From: Thermodesulfitimonas autotrophica
Lineage (GTDB): Bacteria; Bacillota; Desulfotomaculia; Desulfotomaculales; Ammonificaceae
Reading direction: 5' to 3'
NCBI RefSeq assembly: GCF_003815015.1
Contig: NZ_RKRE01000003.1
Coordinates: 62,001 to 126,000, forward strand
Length of the DNA: 64,000 bases
Within the stretch, counting starts at the first letter, position 1; each line of letters starts with the position of its first letter. The position numbers were made by a program, and so were the translations under genes. Under the pieces are notes generated by a model. That model was not told the DNA's origin. It searched no databases and worked only from the letters and a program-made list of their open reading frames with translations. This document shows, in pieces, positions 52,361-60,916 of the stretch.

Positions 52361-52630
52361 TTGTTCCAGGAGGAGGAAATCAGCAGGCTCAAGGTGCGGT
52401 TGCGGGAGACGGAGGAGAAATTAGCGCAGGTGCGGCTGAGCAGGAGGGTGCTGCTTCACCTTCTCGAAAAGGTTGAGGCCGAGCGGAACCTTTTCCTGAA
52501 GCGGCTGGAAAAAGAAAACCGGCGCCTGCAGCGGGCGAACGCGCGTTATGCCCGGTCGCTTTTAAAGAAAAACCAGCAGATCATCGAACTCGAATCCAGG
52601 TTGCGTTCCAGCGAAAGCCAAAATTCGTAA
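52361..52630 (+). CDS. Small coiled-coil protein of unknown function
   Basis: About 90 residues, almost entirely helical with heptad-like spacing (ISRLKVRLRETEEKLAQVRL; LLEKVEAERNLFLKRLEKEN) and rich in Arg, Glu, Leu and Lys. There is no signal peptide or transmembrane segment. Start choice is open: TTG 52361 has GGGAGGG seven bases upstream, and TTG 52355 has AGGAG nine bases upstream. It lies 50-60 bp after the PHP gene. I do not recognise the family. Confidence 0.55.
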   Translation: MFQEEEISRLKVRLRETEEKLAQVRLSRRVLLHLLEKVEAERNLFLKRLEKENRRLQRANARYARSLLKKNQQIIELESRLRSSESQNS

Positions 52631-52642
52631 CCGCTACAAAAT

Positions 52643-52663
52643 TTATTCACAAAGTTATACACA
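52643..52663 (+). promoter_or_regulatory. Two tandem DnaA boxes
   Basis: TTATTCACA (52643-52651) and TTATACACA (52655-52663) are in the same orientation, three bases apart. Each differs by one base from TTATCCACA, at the tolerated fifth position. They lie in an AT-rich stretch between the coiled-coil gene and the DUF3842 gene. Confidence 0.5.
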
Positions 52664-52748
52664 ACCTGGGAATTATTTCTAACAAATTAAAATGCTGACA
52701 GCTGATCAGGCTTCGCCGGAGGCCTTTTCTTCTGCTGTCTCCCTGTGT

Positions 52749-52754
52749 TATAAT
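52749..52754 (+). promoter_or_regulatory. -10 box upstream of the DUF3842 gene
   Basis: A perfect TATAAT 24 bases before the start codon. The -35 position holds TTTTCT, a poor match, so the promoter may need an activator, perhaps one acting from the DnaA boxes about 85 bp upstream. Confidence 0.35.
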
Positions 52755-52777
52755 TGGTCCCTGAAAGGGGACAGGGT

Positions 52778-53212
52778 ATGCGAATTGCAGTCATCGACGG
52801 TCAGGGAGGCGGCATCGGCAAACACATCACCGAAAAACTGCGGCGGGAACTCCCGGAAGACGTGGAAATCCTGGCCCTCGGCACGAACGCCCTGGCAACG
52901 TCGGTGATGCTGAAAGCGGGGGCAAACGAGGGGGCAAGTGGCGAGAACGCCATCGTCTGGAATATGCCGCGCGTTGATTTGGTTGTCGGCCCCCTTGGTA
53001 TCTTGGTGCCGAACAGTATGCTCGGCGAAGTGACGCCGCGGATAGCCGAAGCGGTGGCCTCCTGTGCGGCGCCGAAAATTCTTCTTCCTTTAATCCGCGG
53101 GCAAATTGAGCTGGTTGGTTACCGGGGCGAACCCCTACCCCATTTAATCAACGAGTTGGTTAACCGGGTGAAAGAGCTTTTCTTTCCGGGGTTTACGGCG
53201 GAGTCTGGATGA
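52778..53212 (+). CDS. DUF3842-family protein
   Basis: A 144-residue protein beginning MRIAVIDGQGGGIGKHITEKL, a glycine-rich start like a nucleotide-binding Rossmann fold, and containing NALATSVMLKAGANEGASGENAI and VGPLGILVPNSMLGE. The family is conserved in anaerobic Firmicutes without a known function. The start ATG 52778 follows AAAGGGGA. The last four bases overlap the start of cbiB, so it is co-transcribed with cobalamin genes and may be connected with corrinoid metabolism; that is inference from position only. Confidence 0.78.
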   Translation: MRIAVIDGQGGGIGKHITEKLRRELPEDVEILALGTNALATSVMLKAGANEGASGENAIVWNMPRVDLVVGPLGILVPNSMLGEVTPRIAEAVASCAAPKILLPLIRGQIELVGYRGEPLPHLINELVNRVKELFFPGFTAESG

Positions 53213-54177
53213 AAACGGCAGTTGTTGTGGTAGCCGCGTTTATAGTAGACCTCCTGATTGCTGATCCTTACTGGTTACCCCACCCGGTGCGCTTTTTCGG
53301 CCGGGTTATCGTTTTTTTAGAAAAAGTTATCCGCCGTTTTGCCCGGCGGCCATTTGCTTTGCGGCTTGGAGGCGTTTTTCTCGCGCTCCTGCTGCCGGTA
53401 GGGGTTTTCTGGGCTGTAAAGTTGGGACTGGCGGTTCTCGCGCGGTGGCATCAAGTTTTGGGGCTGACGGCCGAGGTGTACATAGTCGCCACGACCTTGG
53501 CACTTAAGGGGTTAGCGGCAGCGGCGGGGGCGGTGCGGCGCCCCCTTGTAGCGGGTAATCTTCCGGTAGCCCGCGAGCGGGTGGCGGCGATTGTGGGACG
53601 GGATACGGCGGCGCTGGACGTGCAGGGCGTGGTGCGGGCGGCGGTAGAGAGCGTCGCGGAAAATACGGTGGACGCGGTGGTGGCGCCGCTTTTTTACGCT
53701 TTTATCGGTGGGGCGCCACTGGCACTTGCCTACCGGGCCGTGAACACGCTCGATTCGATGGTGGGATACCGCAACGAAAGGTACCACTACCTAGGCTGGG
53801 CGGCGGCCAGGCTCGACGATCTAGCGAATTTTCTTCCGGCGCGGCTGGCCGGAGGGCTCTTCATTCTTGCCGCGGTTTTACTACGGGGAGATTGGCGGCG
53901 GGTTTGGCGGACGATCCGGCGTGACGGACAGAAGCACCCGAGCCCGAACAGCGGTATTTCTGAGGCCGCAGTGGCGGGTTTCTTAGGGGTACGCCTCGGT
54001 GGTCCGGCGACCTATCAGGGCGTCCCAAGCTTTCGCCCGTATCTTGGCGATCCGCTCGGGGAGCTCCACCCCGAGCATATTGCGGCTGCTGTGCGGCTCC
54101 TTTACGTAGTGGCAGGGATGGCGCTGCTTGTAGGGGTGAGTCTGCGCGCTTTGGTTGCCTTTGGGGTTGGTTGGTAA
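53209..54177 (+). CDS. cbiB: Adenosylcobinamide-phosphate synthase
   Basis: Attaches aminopropanol (or its phosphate) to adenosylcobyric acid; an integral membrane enzyme. The 322 residues include VDLLIADPYWLPHPVRFFGR, SVAENTVDAVVAPLFYAFIGG, NTLDSMVGYRNERYHYLGWA and HPSPNSGISEAAVAGFLGVRLGG (in part), all family hallmarks. Its ATG overlaps the DUF3842 stop. cobS follows after three bases. Confidence 0.94.
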   Translation: MKTAVVVVAAFIVDLLIADPYWLPHPVRFFGRVIVFLEKVIRRFARRPFALRLGGVFLALLLPVGVFWAVKLGLAVLARWHQVLGLTAEVYIVATTLALKGLAAAAGAVRRPLVAGNLPVARERVAAIVGRDTAALDVQGVVRAAVESVAENTVDAVVAPLFYAFIGGAPLALAYRAVNTLDSMVGYRNERYHYLGWAAARLDDLANFLPARLAGGLFILAAVLLRGDWRRVWRTIRRDGQKHPSPNSGISEAAVAGFLGVRLGGPATYQGVPSFRPYLGDPLGELHPEHIAAAVRLLYVVAGMALLVGVSLRALVAFGVGW

Positions 54178-54180
54178 ACA

Positions 54181-54927
54181 ATGAGGTTTTTGGTCGGGCT
54201 GGCTTTATCCTTCCTGCTGGCGGTGCAGAACCTGACCCGCCTGCCGGTGGGTAATGTCCCCTTTGAACCCGCGGTTTTGGGCCGGGGAGCAGCATTCTTT
54301 CCGGTAGTCGGCTTCCTGCTCGGCGGTTTGTCTGTGGGCGTTTACTACCTGGCGGGGCTTATCTTCCCGCCGCTGGTGGTAGCGGCTCTTTTAGTCGCGC
54401 TGGGGCTGCTCTTGACCGGTGGGATGCACGTCGACGGTTTTATCGATACGGTTGACGGTCTAGGCGGGCGGGACGCTGCCCGGAGGCTGGCGATCATGCG
54501 GGATAGTCGGGTCGGCGCTTTTGGCGTGATGGGCGGGATTACGCTACTGTTGCTCCGCTTTTCCCTGTTGGCGTCTTTAGACGGTGCTTGGCACCTCCTT
54601 TTACTGGCGCCGGTGGTGAGCCGGTGGGGGATGGTCTGGGCGATCCTTCTTTTCCCCTACGCACGGCCGCAAGGCCAGGGGCGGATCTATAAGGATTACA
54701 CTACGTGGCGGGAAACGGTGGCCGCGACGGTTTTTGCTCTCGGGATCGCCTTCCTTATTAGGGGATGGGCGGGCTTATGCCTCGCGCTGGCCGCTTTAAT
54801 GCTCGTACTCTTTATGGGAGCCTTCTTCAAGCAACATCTGGGCGGGCTGACGGGCGACACTTACGGGGCGGTTAACGAGGTGTTAGAAGTGTTCGTTTTG
54901 GCGGTAGGGTTGGCCGTTCGCTGCTGA
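54181..54927 (+). CDS. cobS: Adenosylcobinamide-GDP ribazoletransferase (cobalamin synthase)
   Basis: Joins alpha-ribazole or its phosphate to adenosylcobinamide-GDP, the final assembly of cobalamin. A 248-residue membrane protein with six or more helices; the metal-binding motif is GGMHVDGFIDTVDGLGGR and the segment RDSRVGAFGVMGG is conserved. CobU and CobT, needed with it, are not in the window. It ends the short cbiB-cobS unit before the riboswitch region. Confidence 0.94.
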   Translation: MRFLVGLALSFLLAVQNLTRLPVGNVPFEPAVLGRGAAFFPVVGFLLGGLSVGVYYLAGLIFPPLVVAALLVALGLLLTGGMHVDGFIDTVDGLGGRDAARRLAIMRDSRVGAFGVMGGITLLLLRFSLLASLDGAWHLLLLAPVVSRWGMVWAILLFPYARPQGQGRIYKDYTTWRETVAATVFALGIAFLIRGWAGLCLALAALMLVLFMGAFFKQHLGGLTGDTYGAVNEVLEVFVLAVGLAVRC

Positions 54928-54952
54928 AATCTGACCATTCTCCACCTGGTTC

Positions 54953-54982
54953 TTGAACTCGATGCGGCTGAGGCTTTATAAT
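54953..54982 (+). promoter_or_regulatory. Promoter of the riboswitch-controlled corrinoid operon
   Basis: TTGAAC (54953-54958) and a perfect TATAAT (54977-54982) with an 18-bp spacer. The start of transcription would be about 15-20 bases before the riboswitch. Confidence 0.6.
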
Positions 54983-55005
54983 AACTCCCAAACTGAATAG
55001 GGCTT

Positions 55006-55205
55006 GAACCGCCGGGGTGCCCTACCCGGCACGCAGACTTGCTGCGTGCTGGGCGGGGAGAATAGGGAAGCAGGTGCAAATCCTGCGCGGCCCCGCCACT
55101 GTAACCGGGAGCCACCTCTAAGATTAGCCACTGGGTTCTTATGGACTCGGGAAGGTTAGAGGTGGCGAGGAACGGAAGCCAGGAGACCTGCCCCAAGCGG
55201 TGTTC
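55006..55205 (+). ncRNA. Cobalamin riboswitch
   Basis: The B12-box sequence AAGCCAGGAGACCTGCC (55176-55192) and the core GCAAATCCTGCGCGG followed by CCCCGCCACTGTAACCGGGA (about 55076-55111) are class-defining. An outer stem can form between GAACCGC (55006-55012) and GCGGTGTTC (55197-55205). It precedes cbiM and should lower expression of the cobalt uptake and corrin ring genes when adenosylcobalamin is bound. Confidence 0.93.
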
Positions 55206-55257
55206 CGACGTCCTTCGCGGGAAGGGGGTCGCGAAATGGTGTTTTTATGCCGTTTTG

Positions 55258-55290
55258 ACCCCGGTTAGGCGTGAAGCGACCGGGGTTTTT
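55258..55290 (+). terminator. Riboswitch-linked terminator before cbiM
   Basis: ACCCCGGT (55258-55265) and ACCGGGGT (55279-55286) form a perfect stem followed by TTTT. Its place 50 bp after the riboswitch and 58 bp before cbiM marks it as the expression platform. Confidence 0.8.
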
Positions 55291-55347
55291 AGTTTTTATT
55301 AAGGTCGGTATAAGGTTGAACGTCTTTTTCGAGGAGGGTGATCAGGG

Positions 55348-56100
55348 TTGAAACGCGATCCTTATAAGTTATGGGCATGTCTGGCGCTGGTGGCCCTTGC
55401 CGTGCCGCCGCCGGCCTACGCGATGCACATTATGGAGGGTTTTTTGCCGCTGAAGTGGTGTCTCTTCTGGTACGCGTTAGCGTTCCCGTTTTTTGTGTGG
55501 GGGCTGGTGGCGATCCGGCAGCGGGTGGCGGGTGAACCGCGGCTAAAGATGTTGCTCGGGCTGGCGGGTGCCTTCACGTTTGTTCTCTCGGCGCTCAAAT
55601 TGCCTTCGGTGACGGGAAGCTGCTCCCACCCGACCGGCGTGGGCCTGGGAGCGGTGCTCTTCGGGCCGGCGCCGATGACGGTTTTGGGGGCGATCGTGTT
55701 GCTCTTTCAGGCGCTTTTGCTGGCGCACGGGGGCCTGAGCACCTTAGGCGCCAACACCTTCTCGATGGCGGTGGTGGGGCCCTTCGTAGCCTACGGCGTC
55801 TACCGGCTGCTTGCTCCTTTGCGGCTTTCCTGGGCGGTTTTCGCCGCCGCCGCGCTGGGCGATCTTTTGACTTACGTGACGACTTCCCTGCAGTTGGCGC
55901 TGGCTTTCCCGCAGGATGGCATCTGGGGGCCCTTCCTGAAGTTTATGGGAATCTTTGCGGTAACCCAGGTGCCGCTGGCGGTGAGCGAGGGGCTCCTCAC
56001 GGTCGTGGTCTTCAACCTGCTGGCGCGGCATGGCCGGAGTGAGCTTGCGATGCTTGGTATTTTGCCGGAGGGAGGGAAGGCGAGTGTCGCTGGGAACTAA
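55348..56100 (+). CDS. cbiM: Cobalt ECF transporter substrate-binding subunit CbiM
   Basis: Substrate-specific component of the CbiMNQO cobalt importer, 250 residues. A signal peptide (about residues 1-25, ending PPPAYA) is followed by [12 protein letters not shown], whose new N-terminus coordinates the metal together with a His. Further helices include [20 protein letters not shown]. The start is TTG after GAGGAGGG. Its stop lies inside cbiN. The signal-peptide form is known in several Firmicutes and methanogens. Confidence 0.94.
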   Translation: MKRDPYKLWACLALVALAVPPPAYAMHIMEGFLPLKWCLFWYALAFPFFVWGLVAIRQRVAGEPRLKMLLGLAGAFTFVLSALKLPSVTGSCSHPTGVGLGAVLFGPAPMTVLGAIVLLFQALLLAHGGLSTLGANTFSMAVVGPFVAYGVYRLLAPLRLSWAVFAAAALGDLLTYVTTSLQLALAFPQDGIWGPFLKFMGIFAVTQVPLAVSEGLLTVVVFNLLARHGRSELAMLGILPEGGKASVAGN

Positions 56101-56365
56101 GAATCTCGTTTTGCTGCTTTTAGTGGTGGCGCTGACCGTTTTCCCGCTTTATGTGCAGCGAGGAGCGGAGTTTGGCGGCGCGGATGACCAGGCCGAGAAG
56201 GTGGTAAGCGAGATCAAGCCGGACTACAAGCCCTGGTGCAAACCGCTTTGGGAACCGCCGAGCGGCGAGATTGAGAGCCTCCTCTTCGCGGTGCAGGCGG
56301 CGGCGGGCAGCGGCTTTGTCTTTTACTACCTCGGCTACCTGAAGGGGCGCAGGAGCAGGGAATGA
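56084..56365 (+). CDS. cbiN: Cobalt ECF transporter small subunit CbiN
   Basis: A 93-residue protein with two transmembrane helices (about residues 6-23 and 68-84) and an extracytoplasmic loop ([24 protein letters not shown] in part). CbiN helps load cobalt into CbiM. I start at GTG 56084, with GGAGGGAAGG upstream and a 17-base overlap with cbiM; an upstream in-frame ATG would lie deep within cbiM. Confidence 0.92.
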   Translation: MSLGTKNLVLLLLVVALTVFPLYVQRGAEFGGADDQAEKVVSEIKPDYKPWCKPLWEPPSGEIESLLFAVQAAAGSGFVFYYLGYLKGRRSRE

Positions 56366-57120
56366 TGCTCGCCTTTGACTTTTGGGCCCACCATAACCGC
56401 CTGCGCGCGGTCCACCCGGCGCTGAAGCTCGCCTTTGCGGCGGTGGCGCTAGGGCTCGTACTCACGGGGGGACCGGCGGTGGCGCTTGCCACCATCCTTG
56501 CGGCGGTGGTGCTGGTTTTAGCCGCGGGCGTGCCGTTCTGCCTTTTGCTCCGCTTGTTGCTTTTACCCTTTGGCTTTTTGCTTCCTGGTGTGCTGGCGCT
56601 AGTGGTGACCGTGGGGGAGGCAGTGACGTGGGGTGTCCAGGTGGCGGCCTGGCGCGTCGGCGTTACTGACGCGGGGCTGAACCAGGCTTACGTCTTAGGG
56701 CTCCGCGCGCTGGCGGCGGTGAGTTGCCTCTATTTCCTGGCGCTCACGACCCCGCTGCCGGCGGTACTGGGGGTGCTGCGGCGGGTAGGGGTGCCGGCCC
56801 TGCCCCTCGAGATCGCCGTGCTTACCTACCGCTACCTTTTCGTGCTGGAGCGGGTTGCCCGCGGGATCTGTCTGGCCCAGGCGGCGCGGGGCGGTTACCG
56901 GTCGTGGCGGGGAAGGCTTTACTCCCTCGGCCTTCTGGCGGGCCAGCTCTTTCTGGTCACCTACCACCGCGCCCAGAATCTCTACACGGCGCTTCTGGCG
57001 CGGGGGTACCAGGATGCGCTGCTGGTGCCGCCGCGGGAGCACCAGTGCTCCGGCGCGGCGGTTGGCGGCTTCGCGGGACTTACCGCCCTGCTGGTTTTAG
57101 TCTGGCTTTGGGGGCAGTAG
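56362..57120 (+). CDS. cbiQ: Cobalt ECF transporter transmembrane subunit CbiQ
   Basis: The T component that couples CbiM to the ATPase, 252 residues with four or five helices. The coupling motifs are visible as AARGGYRSW and ALLARGYQ (the A-R-G signatures). It overlaps cbiN by four bases. Unusually, the ATPase gene cbiO does not follow directly; the large cobN gene lies between, one base after the cbiQ stop. Confidence 0.93.
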   Translation: MMLAFDFWAHHNRLRAVHPALKLAFAAVALGLVLTGGPAVALATILAAVVLVLAAGVPFCLLLRLLLLPFGFLLPGVLALVVTVGEAVTWGVQVAAWRVGVTDAGLNQAYVLGLRALAAVSCLYFLALTTPLPAVLGVLRRVGVPALPLEIAVLTYRYLFVLERVARGICLAQAARGGYRSWRGRLYSLGLLAGQLFLVTYHRAQNLYTALLARGYQDALLVPPREHQCSGAAVGGFAGLTALLVLVWLWGQ

Positions 57121-57121
57121 G

Positions 57122-60100
57122 ATGGTCCGCGTTCTTTTTTACACGGCCGTAGAGGGAGACCTGGTGCCGCTTGCCCGCGCGGTGCGGGCGGTGCTCCAGG
57201 AAGAGCGGGGCAAGCTTACGGTTGTTGCGCGGGCGCGGCGGGACGTTTGCGGCTCTGCCGGAGAAGAGGCGCTCCTCGCGGCCGCCCGGGAATGCGACTT
57301 CGTTTTCCTCCACCTGATGGGCGGGCCGGAGTCGCTGCCCGGGTTTGACGCCGTGGCAAGCGTGGCGCGGGAGCGCGGGATTGCGCTGCACGCCCAGCCG
57401 ACAGCGGCGGAAGACGATACCGCTTTGCGGGCGCTGAGCACCGTAAGCGACTCAGATTACGACCTTCTGCGCCGGTACGTGAGTTACGGCGGGAGCACCA
57501 ACTTTGCGGCGCTGCTGCGCTGGTGCCTGTGGCGGGCCGGCAGGGCGGCGCCCCCACCCCCGCCGGAGCCGGTTCCCTGGGAGGGAATCTACCACCCGCG
57601 GCTGGGGCGGTTCGTGACGCCCGAAGCTTTCTGGGCGGCGGTGGCGCCGGGAAAACCCGTGGTCGCGCTTCTCTTTTACCAGAGTTGGTGGCTGGCGGAA
57701 AACTTAGCGTTCATCGACCAGTTAGTAAGCGCGGTCGAGGCAAGGGGTGCGGTTGCGCTGCCGGTTTTCCTCTACGCCACCCCGAGCGCGGCCCTCGGCA
57801 GCCGGGGGATCGCGTGGGTGGTGGCGAATTTCCTCTGCCGGGACGGAAAACCGGCAGTAGACGCGGTTATTTCCACCCTGATGTTTGCCCAGACCCAGGC
57901 CACACCCACTTACAACCGGCAGGCCCCGGAGAACTTTTACCTTACGCTCGGCGTGCCGGTGGTGAAGGCGATTGCGGCGGTGACCGCGCGGGATGAGTGG
58001 GTGGCGAGCCTGCAGGGGCTCGCGCCGCTCGACGTGATTATGAGCATGGCGCTGCCGGAGTTTGACGGCCAGCTGATCACCGTGCCGGTTGCCTTCCGGG
58101 AGGAGACGGAACGCGACCCGCTTACTGGCGCCACCCTGGTCCGCTACCGGCCCGACGCCGAGCGGACGGTGAAGGTGGCGGCGCTGGCGGTGAACTGGGC
58201 GAGACTCAAGCGGCTGCCGCCGGGAGAGCGGCGGGTGGCGGTAATCCTGCACAACTACCCGCCCCGCACCGACCGAATCGGCTGCGCCTTCGGGCTCGAC
58301 ACCCCGGCCAGCCTCTTCCGGCTGCTCATGGCGCTGCGGGACGCGGGTTTTCGGGTGGAGGGGCTTCCGGAGGATCCAGCCGCTCTTTTCCGGCTGGTGC
58401 TGGCAGGGATGACCAACGATACCGCTTGGCTACCTTCCGAAGAAATGGCGCGCCGGGCGGTGGGGAAGGTCCCGCCCGAAAAGTACCAGGAGTGGTTTGC
58501 CGGGCTGCCGGAGGCGGTGCGGGAGCGGCTCCAAGAAAACTGGGGGCCACCACCGGGCGAGGTTTTAAGCTACCGGGGGAAGTTGCTGGTTCCCGGTAGG
58601 GTTTTCGGCAACGTTTTCGTGGGCCTCCAGCCGCCCCGGGGCTTTGACGCTCAGGCTGAGGCGGCCTACCACAGCCCGGACTTATCACCTCCTTACCAGT
58701 ATCTCGCCTTTTACCGGTGGCTCAAGGAGGAATTCGGCGCGGACGTGGTGCTGCACTTAGGGAAGCACGGGACGCTCGAGTGGCTGCCGGGGAAAAGCGC
58801 GGGCCTGGCGGCGACCTGTTTCCCGGACGTGGCGCTTGGCGAGTTGCCTAATGTTTACCCTTATATCGTCAACAACCCGGGCGAGGGGACGCAGGCCAAG
58901 CGGCGCGCCTGGGCCTGCGTCGTCGACCACCTAGTGCCGGTGATGACGGGCGCCGGAAGGTACGGGGAACTGGAGGTGATAGAGACGCTCTGCCGGGAGT
59001 ACCAGGAGGCGCGGCAGTTAGACCCAGGGAAGCTGCCGGTGCTCGAGAAAAGGATCTGGGAGCAGGTGGTTAAGTCTTCCCTCGACCGGGACCTGTCGGT
59101 GGACGAGGAGGCGGCATTCGCTGACTTCCCGGCCTTTGTAGAACGGCTCCACGGCTACCTCCACGAGATCGGCGACAGCCTCATCCGCGACGGGTTGCAC
59201 ATCCTGGGCGAGGTGCCGGCGGGGGAGCGGTTGGTCGAAATGCTCCTGAGCCTCTGCCGCTTGCCCCACGGCGAAGTACCGGCCTTGCGGGAAGCGGTGG
59301 CGGCAGCGCTTGGTTACAACTACGAAGCGCTCGCGGCGGCGCCGGGACGCTGGTGGCCTGAGTTTGGGGCGACTGGTGCGGCGCTCTTAGAAAAGGTCGA
59401 AGAGAGGTGCCGGGAGTGTCTTAGGCGCCTGGCGGCGGCCGGTTTTGCGCGGGAAAGTGTTCCGGCGCTGGTGGCGGCGGTTTGCGGTCGCGCGGTCCCG
59501 GAGGTAGAGTGGATGCTCGGCTTTGTGGCGGAAGAGGTCTGGCCGCGGCTGCGGGCAACAGAGGGAGAGGTGGGGGCTTGTGTGGGTGCCCTGGCGGGGC
59601 AGTACGTTCCGCCGGGACCAGCAGGGGCGCCGACCCGGGGGCGGCTCGACGTTTTGCCGACGGGGCGCAATTTCTATTCCGTCGACCCGCAGGCGGTGCC
59701 CACCCGCGCGGCCTGGGAAGTGGGGAAAAGCCTGGCGGCGGCGCTTCTCACCCGGTATCTTGCGGCGCGGGGCACCTATCCGGAGAATGTGGGGCTGGTG
59801 ATCTGGGCCACGACGGAGATGCGCACGGGCGGCGAAAACGTGGCGGCGGCGCTTTACCTTCTCGGGGTGGCGCCGGTCTGGGAGGAGGCGACAGGCCGGG
59901 TGAAGGGACTTAGGGTAATCTCCCGGGAGGAGCTTGGCCGGCCGCGGGTGGACGTGACGCTCCGGGTTTCCGGGCTCTTCCGGGATACTTTCCTCAATGT
60001 GGTTCACCTCTTAGATGACGCGGTGCGCCTGGTGGCGGCGTTAGAGGAGCCGGAAAACCCGGTCCGGCGCAATTTTCAGGCTGCCTTTACTGCGGCGCTG

Positions 60101-60916
60101 CAGGCGGGAAAGGATCAGGCTACCGCTAGCGAGGAAGCGCTTTTCCGGATTTTTTCCGACCCGCCGGGGGCTTACGGGGCGGGAGTTAACCACCTGGTCG
60201 ATAATAAGAACTGGGAAAAGGAGGCCGACCTGGCGACGGCCTACCTTGTCTGGGGCGGTTACGCTTACGGGCGGCGGGTCTACGCGCGGGAGGCAAAAGC
60301 GGTTTTCGCGCGGCGCCTGGCGACGCTTGACTGCACGGTGAAGAATGAAGACAGCCGGGAAGTGGATATCTTCGACGACGATTGCTTTTACGCTTACCAC
60401 GGGGGAATGGTGGCCGCAGCGCGCGCTTTTGGCGCTGCGCCCTTGAGCTTCGTAGGGGACTCATCCGACCCCCGCCGGGTGCAGGTGCGGACCCTGGCCG
60501 AGGAAGCGCGGCGCCTCTTCCGGGCGCGGGTACTCAACCCGAAGTACATCGCGGGGATGAAGCGGCACGGCTTCAAGGGCGCAGGTGACCTTTCCCGCAT
60601 GGTGGACTACATTTTCGGCTGGGACGCCACCGCACGGGTGATCGAAGATTGGATGTACGCGGGGTTGGCGGCGCGGTACCTTTTTGACCCGGAGATGCGG
60701 ACCTGGTTTGCGGCGGTAAACCCGTGGGCACTCGCGCATATCGCGGCCCGGCTCTTAGAGGCGATCGCCCGGGGGTTGTGGAAGGCCGACGCCGCCACGC
60801 GCCAGGAGATAGAGGCGGTCTACCTGGAGATGGAGGGGTACATCGAGGAGCGGCTGGGCGGGGAGTTTTCCGGGGGAGGTGGCGGCCGTGCGGGAGCCGG
60901 TTCTGGAAGCGGTTGA
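57122..60916 (+). CDS. cobN: CobN/magnesium-chelatase subunit H-like cobaltochelatase
   Basis: A 1264-residue member of the CobN/BchH family, the large tetrapyrrole-binding subunit of ATP-dependent chelatases. Family segments include FRWLKEEFGADVVLHLGKHGTLEWLPGK (in part), NNPGEGTQAKRR, LPTGRNFYSVDP and VIWATTEMRTGGENVAAALYLLG (in part). Its normal partners (CobS/CobT or BchI/BchD) are not in the window. It sits inside a cobalt-transport operon under a cobalamin riboswitch, which supports cobalt insertion. The last 29 bases overlap cbiO and give a glycine/alanine/serine tail. CobN with anaerobic-pathway enzymes is a mixed arrangement. Confidence 0.9.
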   Translation: MVRVLFYTAVEGDLVPLARAVRAVLQEERGKLTVVARARRDVCGSAGEEALLAAARECDFVFLHLMGGPESLPGFDAVASVARERGIALHAQPTAAEDDTALRALSTVSDSDYDLLRRYVSYGGSTNFAALLRWCLWRAGRAAPPPPPEPVPWEGIYHPRLGRFVTPEAFWAAVAPGKPVVALLFYQSWWLAENLAFIDQLVSAVEARGAVALPVFLYATPSAALGSRGIAWVVANFLCRDGKPAVDAVISTLMFAQTQATPTYNRQAPENFYLTLGVPVVKAIAAVTARDEWVASLQGLAPLDVIMSMALPEFDGQLITVPVAFREETERDPLTGATLVRYRPDAERTVKVAALAVNWARLKRLPPGERRVAVILHNYPPRTDRIGCAFGLDTPASLFRLLMALRDAGFRVEGLPEDPAALFRLVLAGMTNDTAWLPSEEMARRAVGKVPPEKYQEWFAGLPEAVRERLQENWGPPPGEVLSYRGKLLVPGRVFGNVFVGLQPPRGFDAQAEAAYHSPDLSPPYQYLAFYRWLKEEFGADVVLHLGKHGTLEWLPGKSAGLAATCFPDVALGELPNVYPYIVNNPGEGTQAKRRAWACVVDHLVPVMTGAGRYGELEVIETLCREYQEARQLDPGKLPVLEKRIWEQVVKSSLDRDLSVDEEAAFADFPAFVERLHGYLHEIGDSLIRDGLHILGEVPAGERLVEMLLSLCRLPHGEVPALREAVAAALGYNYEALAAAPGRWWPEFGATGAALLEKVEERCRECLRRLAAAGFARESVPALVAAVCGRAVPEVEWMLGFVAEEVWPRLRATEGEVGACVGALAGQYVPPGPAGAPTRGRLDVLPTGRNFYSVDPQAVPTRAAWEVGKSLAAALLTRYLAARGTYPENVGLVIWATTEMRTGGENVAAALYLLGVAPVWEEATGRVKGLRVISREELGRPRVDVTLRVSGLFRDTFLNVVHLLDDAVRLVAALEEPENPVRRNFQAAFTAALQAGKDQATASEEALFRIFSDPPGAYGAGVNHLVDNKNWEKEADLATAYLVWGGYAYGRRVYAREAKAVFARRLATLDCTVKNEDSREVDIFDDDCFYAYHGGMVAAARAFGAAPLSFVGDSSDPRRVQVRTLAEEARRLFRARVLNPKYIAGMKRHGFKGAGDLSRMVDYIFGWDATARVIEDWMYAGLAARYLFDPEMRTWFAAVNPWALAHIAARLLEAIARGLWKADAATRQEIEAVYLEMEGYIEERLGGEFSGGGGGRAGAGSGSG

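Larger units (their letters stand above)
54928..55347 (+). other. Regulatory region of the cobalt/corrinoid operon
   Basis: No gene is seen in these 420 bp. In order they hold a promoter (54953-54982), a cobalamin riboswitch (55006-55205) and a terminator (55258-55290) that serves as expression platform. Confidence 0.8.
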
